A stretch of DNA of 11,233 nucleotides, from NCBI GenBank assembly GCA_022776785.1, contig JALFHA010000106.1, positions 1 through 11,233 on the forward strand, in the 5' to 3' direction. The notes under the pieces are model-generated. The model had not been told where the DNA came from. It made no database searches and saw only the letters and a program-made list of their open reading frames with translations. The position numbers and the translations under genes are program-made. Shown here one piece after another: positions 4,711 through 11,233 of the stretch (its first letter is position 1; every line of letters starts with the position of its first letter). This DNA comes from Clostridiales bacterium. GTDB lineage: Bacteria > Bacillota > Clostridia > Christensenellales > Aristaeellaceae.

Positions 4711-7413
4711 TTACATGCTGCGCAGATCCTCGATGCGCGCGGCGAGCTTGGCCGCCTTATCGCGCGTGACCTCCAGCTTGGCGCGCTCCTGTTCGACGAG
4801 CTGCGCCGGAGCCTTTGCGAGGAAGCCGGGATTGCTGAGCTTGCCCTCGGCGCGCGCGATGTCGCGCTGAGCGCTCTCCAGCTCCTTCGTCAGGCGCGCG
4901 ATCTCCTTCTCCGCGTCCACGAGATCGCCCAGCGGGATGAACAGCTCCGCTGCCTCGCTGACCGCGGAAACCGTCTTGCCCTTGGCGGCCTCGTCCGCGC
5001 CGATGAGCTTCATTTCGCTCACCCACGCCAGGCGCTTCAAATACTCGTCCGCGCCGCGCATGGCCGTCTCCCAGCCGTCCTTCGGGCGCACGATGAGATG
5101 CGCACGCTTGCCCACAGCCACGTTCATCTCGGCGCGCAGGTTGCGCACTGCGCGGATGACGTCCATGATGCCCTCCATCTCGCGGGCAGCTTCGGGGAAA
5201 ACCAGCGCCTCGTCGCGCTGCGGCCACTGCGAGAGCATGATCGTGCCCTGCGCACCGGGGATGCAGCGGTACACCGCGTCGGTGATGAACGGCATGAACG
5301 GATGCAGCAGCTTGAGCAGGCACACGAGCACATGGCGCAGCACCGCGCGGGTCGCCGCGCCGTTCTCGCCATTCAGGCTGACCTTCGCCAGCTCGATGTA
5401 CCAGTCACAGAACTCGCTCCACGCGAAATCGTAGATCTTCTGCGCGGCCAGACCGAGGTCGTACTCCTCGAAGTGCGCCGTGATCTCGCGGATGGCGTCG
5501 TCAAGGCGGGTGAGAATCCACTTGTCCGCCGCGCTGAACATCTTGCCCTCGAGGCTCTCGGCCTGATCGCCCAGGTTCATGAGCACGAAGCGGCTGGCGT
5601 TCCAGATCTTGTTGGCGAAGTTGCGCGCGGATTCCACCTTGTCGGTGGAGAAGCGCATGTCGTTTCCGGGGCTGACGCCCATCACCAGCGAGAAGCGCAG
5701 CGCATCCGCGCCGTACTGGTCGATGATCTCCAACGGATCGACGCCGTTGCCCAGCGACTTGCTCATCTTGCGGCCCTGCGCGTCGCGCACGAGGCCGTGG
5801 ATGAGCACGGTGTGGAACGGCGGCTCGCCCATCTGCTCGCAGCCGGAGAAGATCATCCTCGCCACCCAGAAGAAGATGATGTCATAGCCCGTCACCAGCA
5901 CGCTGGTGGGATAGAAGTAATCAAGGTCGGCGGTCTTTTCCGGCCAGCCGAGCGTGGAGAACGGCCACAGCGCCGAGGAGAACCATGTGTCCAGCACGTC
6001 CTCATCCTGCTTGAGATGTGTGCAGCCGCACTTCGGGCAGACGGTCGGCGTCACGCGGGAGACGATGGTCTCGCCGCAGTCCTCGCAGTACCACGCCGGG
6101 ATGCGGTGGCCCCACCAGAGCTGGCGGGAGATGCACCAGTCGCGCACGTTCTCCATCCAGTTGAGATACGTCTTGGTGAAGCGCTCCGGCACGAACTTCA
6201 CACGGCCGTCCTTCACGCACTCCACGGCGGGCTTTGCCAGCGGAGCCATCTTCACAAACCACTGCTTGGAGACCATCGGCTCGATGACCGTATGGCAGCG
6301 GTAGCAGGTGCCCACTTCGTGGCGCAGCGGCTCGATCTTCTTCAGCAGCCCGAGCGCGTCCATGTCCGCGACGATGGCGCGGCGCGCCTCGGCGGCGGTC
6401 ATGCCCGCATACTTGCCGCAGTCGAGCACGCGCGGCTCGCCCACGGTCGCCTTGCCGCTGTCAAAGAGCGCATCGTTCTCGACCTTCTCGGCGGGGCCGG
6501 TCATGCGGCCGTCGTAGGTCATCACGCGCACGATGGGCAGGCTGTGGCGCTGGCCCACCTCAAAGTCGTTCGGGTCGTGCGCGGGGGTGATCTTCACCAC
6601 GCCGGTGCCCTTGGTCATGTCGGCGTGCTCGTCGCAGACGATGGGGATTTCGCGGTTCACCAGCGGCAGCAGCACATGGCAGCCGTGCAGGTGCGCATAG
6701 CGCGGATCCTCGGCGTTGATCGCCACGGCGGTATCGCCGAGCATCGTCTCCGGGCGGGTAGTCGCCAACTCCAGAAGCTCGCCGGTCTCCTTGACCGGGT
6801 AGAGCAGGTGCCAGAAGCTGCCCTCCTTCTCCTCATACTCCACCTCCGCGTCGGAGATGGACGTATTGCAGCAGGGGCACCAGTTCACCATGCGGTTGCC
6901 GCGGTAGATGAGCCCCTTCTCATACAGGCGATTGAAGACCTCGGTCACGGCCTGAGAGCAGCCCTCGTCCATCGTGAAGCGCTCGCGGCTCCAGTCGCAG
7001 CTGTTGCCCATGCGGCGGGTCTGGCGCACAATGCGTCCGCCGTACTCGTTCTTCCACGCCCACGCGCGCTCAAGGAAGCCCTCGCGGCCCACGTCGTCCT
7101 TCGTCAAGCCCTCCTTGCGCATCGCCTCCACGATCTTAACCTCCGTGGCGATGGAGGCGTGATCCGTGCCCGGCAGCCAGAGCGTCGGGTCGCCCTTCAT
7201 GCGGTGGTAGCGAGTGAGGCTGTCCTGCATCACGCCGTCCATCGCGTGGCCCATGTGCAGCTGGCCGGTGATGTTGGGCGGCGGCATCACGATGGTGAAG
7301 GGCTTCTTGCCCTCCTCGCGGCGCGCGGTGAACGCGCCGCTCTCCTCCCACTCGCGGTACAGCTCGCCCTCGATGGCCTTCGGGTTATACACCTTGTCCA
7401 TTTCCATGTTCAA
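4711..7413 (-). CDS. valS: Valine--tRNA ligase ValRS
   Basis: This 900-residue class I aminoacyl-tRNA synthetase charges tRNA-Val with valine and edits misactivated threonine. The catalytic signature HIGH appears as HMGH (53-56) within PPPNITGQLHMGH, and KMSKS is intact at 549-553. The inserted editing domain has ATTRPETMLGDTAV (217-230) and TPAHDPNDF (276-284). Likely zinc-binding CxxC pairs are at 443/446 and 459/462. The anticodon-binding helical domain spans roughly 630-780. The C-terminal tail (about 832-898) is the charged coiled coil typical of ValRS. Length is normal. The start is ambiguous: a TTG at 7413 has AAAGGA six bases upstream, the better spacing, while ATG codons at 7407 and 7401 give slightly shorter proteins with poorer spacing. 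Expression should rise when uncharged tRNA-Val accumulates, through the T-box leader about 340 nt upstream. The 57-aa membrane protein gene lies between. Confidence 0.98.
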   Translation of the reverse strand: MNMEMDKVYNPKAIEGELYREWEESGAFTARREEGKKPFTIVMPPPNITGQLHMGHAMDGVMQDSLTRYHRMKGDPTLWLPGTDHASIATEVKIVEAMRKEGLTKDDVGREGFLERAWAWKNEYGGRIVRQTRRMGNSCDWSRERFTMDEGCSQAVTEVFNRLYEKGLIYRGNRMVNWCPCCNTSISDAEVEYEEKEGSFWHLLYPVKETGELLELATTRPETMLGDTAVAINAEDPRYAHLHGCHVLLPLVNREIPIVCDEHADMTKGTGVVKITPAHDPNDFEVGQRHSLPIVRVMTYDGRMTGPAEKVENDALFDSGKATVGEPRVLDCGKYAGMTAAEARRAIVADMDALGLLKKIEPLRHEVGTCYRCHTVIEPMVSKQWFVKMAPLAKPAVECVKDGRVKFVPERFTKTYLNWMENVRDWCISRQLWWGHRIPAWYCEDCGETIVSRVTPTVCPKCGCTHLKQDEDVLDTWFSSALWPFSTLGWPEKTADLDYFYPTSVLVTGYDIIFFWVARMIFSGCEQMGEPPFHTVLIHGLVRDAQGRKMSKSLGNGVDPLEIIDQYGADALRFSLVMGVSPGNDMRFSTDKVESARNFANKIWNASRFVLMNLGDQAESLEGKMFSAADKWILTRLDDAIREITAHFEEYDLGLAAQKIYDFAWSEFCDWYIELAKVSLNGENGAATRAVLRHVLVCLLKLLHPFMPFITDAVYRCIPGAQGTIMLSQWPQRDEALVFPEAAREMEGIMDVIRAVRNLRAEMNVAVGKRAHLIVRPKDGWETAMRGADEYLKRLAWVSEMKLIGADEAAKGKTVSAVSEAAELFIPLGDLVDAEKEIARLTKELESAQRDIARAEGKLSNPGFLAKAPAQLVEQERAKLEVTRDKAAKLAARIEDLRSM

Positions 7414-7465
7414 AACAGTCCTTTCTGTGATATGCTTTCAGCCGTTTCCATTCCATGCTCCCCGC

Positions 7466-7639
7466 TCAGGGAAGGAAGATGAGCACAGCGCCGATGACGG
7501 CCATGCCCACGCCCAGCAGCTTGACCTGCGGCAGATTCTGCGGCTTGCGGCAGAGCCACTTGGCGAAATAGGTGATCAGCGCGCCCGCGATGAGCACGCA
7601 CAGCCCCGGAATCATCTCCATCCTCAGGTTCAGATTCAC
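7466..7639 (-). CDS. Small two-helix membrane protein, function unknown
   Basis: I do not recognise this 57-residue protein. It has two hydrophobic segments, about residues 9-26 (MIPGLCVLIAGALITYF) and 39-56 (VKLLGVGMAVIGAVLIFL), joined by a basic loop (K27, R31, K32, K40). By the positive-inside rule the loop would be cytoplasmic, with both ends outside. Both helices are rich in Gly and Ala, which favours close packing or oligomers. The GTG at 7639 is chosen because GGGAGG lies seven bases upstream. The ATG at 7621 lacks a properly spaced site, and the frame extends upstream to 7699 without a good start. It sits between the T-box terminator and valS (52-nt gap), so valine starvation should control it together with valS. 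A gene-prediction artefact is possible but unlikely given the ribosome binding site and clean helix pattern. Confidence 0.68.
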   Translation of the reverse strand: MNLNLRMEMIPGLCVLIAGALITYFAKWLCRKPQNLPQVKLLGVGMAVIGAVLIFLP

Positions 7640-7751
7640 AGCATTCCCTCCCTTGCAGCGGCCAGCGGCCGCTTCCTCTTCCGACCAGCTCCGCGTCATT
7701 CGTCGCTTCGCTTCCGAGGCCGGCTACAGAGCAATTCCCCTGCCATTCCAG

Positions 7752-7796
7752 AAAAAAGCAAGCGCTCCCGTCCCCGAAGGACGCAAGAGCGCTTGC
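7752..7796 (-). terminator. T-box regulated terminator
   Basis: A perfect 10-bp stem (GCAAGCGCTC at 7796-7787 with GAGCGCTTGC at 7767-7758 on the minus strand) is followed by TTTTTT (7757-7752). A smaller CGTCC/GGACG stem with a TTCG loop sits inside. The 5' arm overlaps the bases that form the antiterminator, so the two folds exclude each other. Confidence 0.92.
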
Positions 7797-7996
7797 GTGG
7801 TACCACCTTGTTTCGCGCCGCGCAGGCGGCGCCTCTGTGCGCTGTATCGGGCGCGCCCGCGCGGACTGGGGCCTATGCCCGTCGCCCGCGTCCCTCCAAA
7901 GCGACCTTCCGCGCGTCTCCTTCCCGGGCGGCCTTTCAGCCGGTGAGCTGCCCTCTCTGATGGGGATGCGCGCGTACTCCTCTTTTTCACAGGGAG
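7752..7996 (-). promoter_or_regulatory. T-box riboswitch (tRNA-Val sensing leader)
   Basis: The minus-strand leader contains the T-box core AAGGTGGTACCACG (7809-7796), whose TGGT bulge would pair with the ACCA end of an uncharged tRNA with discriminator A. The antiterminator can be drawn: AAGG (7809-7806) with CCTT (7780-7777), and ACGCAAG (7798-7792) with CTTGCGT (7787-7781). Stem I carries the AGTA motif opposite the specifier loop, an AGAGAG segment, and GGCTGAAAG (7941-7933). Its base can close by TCCCT (7996-7992) with AGGGA. The specifier loop reads GAAGGTCG, giving GUC (Val) at 7905-7903. Uncharged tRNA-Val would stabilise the antiterminator and allow transcription into the small membrane protein gene, valS and beyond. 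The specifier choice is inferred from stem geometry; the downstream valS agrees. Confidence 0.94.
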
Positions 7997-8009
7997 CTGA
8001 TATACGGGC

Positions 8010-8038
8010 ATTATATCGCGGATTTCGGGGGTTGTCAA
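8010..8038 (-). promoter_or_regulatory. Sigma-A promoter of the T-box/valS operon
   Basis: TTGACA (8038-8033) and TATAAT (8015-8010) are both perfect consensus hexamers with the ideal 17-base spacer. Initiation is expected near 8003-8001, a few bases before stem I of the T-box. Such a strong promoter fits control by attenuation, not by initiation. It starts only 21 bases after the stop of the upstream membrane protein gene. Confidence 0.92.
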
Positions 8039-8049
8039 CCGAAAGTTTG

Positions 8050-8073
8050 AAAACCGCGCTCACGGGACGCGGT
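8050..8073 (-). terminator. Weak candidate terminator at the end of the membrane protein gene
   Basis: On the minus strand ACCGCG and CGCGGT (8073-8068 and 8058-8053) can form a 6-bp stem with a nine-base loop, followed by a run of only four T residues. The stop codon lies in the loop. It is short and could be weak, leaving some read-through into the valS promoter region. Confidence 0.35.
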
Positions 8074-8758
8074 ATGCCGTCCCGCCAATCAGCAGGCTTT
8101 CGCCGTCAAGCCAGCGCACCTCCAGCCGCTCCGCCTGCGAGTACCTGCCCACATACAGGCGGCGTCTGCCGTCCAGCCGAAAGAGCAGCCCATCTGCGGG
8201 CGCTTTGCCCACGCTCACCAGTGTGCTGCCGCCCAGCGCGCCCTCGTCCACCAGCTCCACCCACGCGGTGCGCAGGCCGTCCAGCGAATCGAGCGTCCGA
8301 AGCATCGTCCGCTCCCCGAAATCCTCAAAGAGCGCCGCCACCGTGCAGAGCGTCAGCACCGGAAAGAGCAGCAGCGACGCCAGAATGCCCGAGAGCGTTT
8401 TCATCATCCCCTGCGACGTATACCGGCTGAACATCAGCAGCGGCCCGATGGCCGCGGCGACGAGCCCCAGCCCCATCGTGCCGCTGTCGTGAAAGCTGAT
8501 GAACAGCGCGTGAAGCATGGACAGCGGCAGGGTCAGCGCGTAGGCCGCCTCCATCTCCCTCGTCTGCGGCCAGCGGGAAAGGCTTCTGAGCACGCAGGGC
8601 GCGACACTGAGCACGAGAACCAGCACCGCATACGCGGATGGATGCCGCAGCGTGAGCCGCATACCGCAAAGCGCAAAGAGCCCGCAGGCCAGCGGATAGG
8701 CGGCAAAGCAGAGCGGCGGCAGCGATGCGCAGAGCAGGCTTTTCCATCGGCTTTTCAT
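8060..8758 (-). CDS. Integral membrane protein with C-terminal soluble domain, unknown function
   Basis: I cannot name this 232-residue protein. Its N-terminal two thirds hold about five hydrophobic segments (roughly residues 8-32, 42-58, 71-88, 94-111 and 122-145), separated by short basic stretches such as RSLSRWPQTR. From about 146 onward it is soluble and ends in a strand-rich segment with SLLIGGTAYRVP. From memory, this end resembles the small C-terminal module of DUF5412-type proteins, but I cannot test that. The start at 8758 has GGAGGG six bases upstream. It follows the glycosyltransferase gene by 33 nt or less and probably shares its transcript, so a role at the cell envelope is possible. 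Nothing in the sequence shows an enzymatic site. It is the last gene of its cluster, directly followed by the valS-operon promoter. Confidence 0.8.
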   Translation of the reverse strand: MKSRWKSLLCASLPPLCFAAYPLACGLFALCGMRLTLRHPSAYAVLVLVLSVAPCVLRSLSRWPQTREMEAAYALTLPLSMLHALFISFHDSGTMGLGLVAAAIGPLLMFSRYTSQGMMKTLSGILASLLLFPVLTLCTVAALFEDFGERTMLRTLDSLDGLRTAWVELVDEGALGGSTLVSVGKAPADGLLFRLDGRRRLYVGRYSQAERLEVRWLDGESLLIGGTAYRVP

Positions 8759-8791
8759 GCGTTTCCCTCCCTGTATGCGGGCATCTTTCCC

Positions 8792-9679
8792 TCACCCGAT
8801 GCGCGCATACAGCGCGTCGATGACGGCGGCGTCCGTATCCGGGTCAAACTTGCGCGCCCAGAGCTTGTCGCTTGCGGTCAGCATCGCCCAATCGTCCATC
8901 GTAAAGGTATGCGGCGAGCAGCCGCCGTGCTCCGTGCGCTCCCAGTCGATCAGGCGCAGGTTGTCCGTGGCAATCCTGTCCCGATACGGCGAAGCGCAGG
9001 CGAGGCACTGCAGGAACAGCTCATCCGCGGTCAGGCTGTGGTAGAAGAACCGGGCAACCTCGCGCCTTCTTTCCACCACATAGGCGGCGAGCTCATGCGC
9101 GATGGAGAACCAGTTGCCGCCGCGGCAGTAGGCAAACGGCGCGGCCTTCGTCCTGTCCACCCCCAGCGCGCGCTGCAGCTTCACGCATTCGTAGGAAATC
9201 TGCTGCGCCGCGCCGTACCAGAAGCCCCCATCCTCGCGCGGCCTGCCGATGCGGCTTTGCAGCGGATAGTAATATCGCACGCGGTCAAGCGTCGCGGCGT
9301 TGTCCGCCTCCGGCTTGATCTGCAAAAAGCTCTCCGTGCGCCCCTCAAAGAAGGCCTCGATCTCCTCCCGCCGCCTGAGCGGAATATCCACACCCGAAAG
9401 CAGATGGTAATAGTCGTAGCCGCCGCGCACAGCCTGCTCAAGCAGCAGCATTTCGCAGCGAATCTGCGTATCCGCGCCCCAGGCAATCCTGTACCGGCGG
9501 TACACATGCAGATTCCCGCTATCCTTGACCGCCCTTCTCAGGCGCTCCTCGTCAAAGCCCTTCGCCCGGCGGTCAATGTGGATATAAAAGCCCGCATTGC
9601 CGCTGTCAAGCGCGCGCACAAGCCGCTCAAGAAGCTCAAAATGCTGGTGGGCGATGATCAGATAGGCGTGCCTTTTCAT
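8792..9679 (-). CDS. GT14-like glycosyltransferase (core-2/I-branching enzyme family)
   Basis: The 295-residue protein looks like bacterial members of the core-2/I-branching beta-1,6-N-acetylglucosaminyltransferase family (GT14), which move a sugar from a UDP-sugar to a glycan without a DxD metal motif. Supporting segments are IIAHQ (8-12), YIHIDRRA (32-39), WG (67-68), YDYYHLLSGVDIPL (88-101), GGNWFSIAHE (187-196), ADELFLQ (218-224) with E220 as the likely catalytic base, RLIDW (242-246), and LWARKFD (273-279). There is no signal peptide or membrane segment, so it should act in the cytoplasm on a precursor of a surface polysaccharide. Donor and acceptor are unknown; bacterial members may use other sugars. 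The ATG has GGAGG six bases upstream and lies 28 nt after hslU. No other polysaccharide genes are in the window apart from the downstream membrane protein. Confidence 0.87.
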   Translation of the reverse strand: MKRHAYLIIAHQHFELLERLVRALDSGNAGFYIHIDRRAKGFDEERLRRAVKDSGNLHVYRRYRIAWGADTQIRCEMLLLEQAVRGGYDYYHLLSGVDIPLRRREEIEAFFEGRTESFLQIKPEADNAATLDRVRYYYPLQSRIGRPREDGGFWYGAAQQISYECVKLQRALGVDRTKAAPFAYCRGGNWFSIAHELAAYVVERRREVARFFYHSLTADELFLQCLACASPYRDRIATDNLRLIDWERTEHGGCSPHTFTMDDWAMLTASDKLWARKFDPDTDAAVIDALYARIG

Positions 9680-9707
9680 CGTCGGCCTCCGGTTTCTTCC
9701 TTTGGAA

Positions 9708-11063
<1,356 letters not shown>

Positions 11064-11233
11064 GGAATCACCTCTTGATTGATGAGAGTGCCCGGTGGGG
11101 CGGCACGGGTATTTTCAAAAGTAACGAGCTATGAGCGGGAAGCGTTCCAAACCGCAGGTCGAACTACCGCCCGAGGCGGCGCATCCGGGGTGCTTGAAGC
11201 TGCTTTGCGCATTCGCCGCCGTAGACCGCCTTC
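11064..11233. other. Region upstream of hslU without a recognised gene
   Basis: No known protein end appears in any minus-strand frame, and I find no convincing sigma-A promoter. Short GC inverted repeats (CCGCC/GGCGG near 11168-11180, GTGCC/GGCAC near 11088-11106) lack T runs. A plus-strand frame opens at an ATG at 11131 and runs off the window (34 codons), with no ribosome binding site. The hslU promoter, if local, must lie here or beyond the edge. Confidence 0.5.

Noticed and set aside
5098..7482. 794-codon plus-strand open frame opposite valS
   Set aside because: It is exactly antisense to valS and rich in His, Ala, Arg and Val, as expected from the complement of GC-rich codons. valS has all family motifs, and the antisense frame has none.
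7410..8063. 217-codon minus-strand frame covering the promoter and T-box
   Set aside because: It runs through a clear promoter, riboswitch and terminator and has no family features. Those RNA elements explain the sequence better.
11131..11233. Plus-strand frame opening at an ATG and leaving the window, possible divergent gene
   Set aside because: It has only 34 codons, no ribosome binding site and no recognisable motif. In GC-rich DNA an open frame this short is expected by chance.

Overview
The window reads as ordinary chromosomal housekeeping DNA from a GC-rich Firmicutes bacterium, probably of class Clostridia. The reasons are a valine-type T-box leader in front of valS, the valS-folC pairing, strong AGGAGG-type ribosome binding sites, and a near-perfect sigma-A promoter. 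Genus and species cannot be read from the sequence. All ten recognised genes lie on the minus strand, so transcription runs from high to low coordinates.

Right part (11233 to 8060): hslU, the ATPase of the HslVU protease, is followed closely by a GT14-like (core-2/I-branching type) glycosyltransferase and a five-helix membrane protein of unknown function. Gaps of 28 and 32 nt and good ribosome binding sites suggest one transcript. No hslV is visible in the 170 bases upstream of hslU.

Middle and left part (8040 to 307): a TTGACA-17-TATAAT promoter starts a transcript with a complete T-box leader. Its putative specifier is GUC (Val), and the antiterminator and terminator are visibly mutually exclusive. 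Seven genes follow: a 57-aa two-helix membrane protein, valS, folC, rsmH, a NimA-like flavin-binding protein, rsmI and a nitroreductase. A GC hairpin with a T run lies between valS and folC and may reduce read-through. From folC onward most genes overlap or nearly touch. rsmH and rsmI together make the single modified base m4Cm1402 of 16S rRNA, so the cluster joins tRNA charging, folate metabolism and ribosome maturation with two small flavoproteins.

Left edge (1 to 306): a less GC-rich non-coding stretch packed with short perfect hairpins, several containing GCGAAGC/GCTTCGC, and ending in a palindrome followed by a T run that could be the operon terminator. This is the least explained part of the window. 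I found no clear new biological system. The best leads are the T-box-controlled small membrane protein, the rsmH/rsmI pairing outside the division cluster, the hairpin-rich left edge, and the glycosyltransferase/membrane-protein pair behind an apparently unpartnered hslU.
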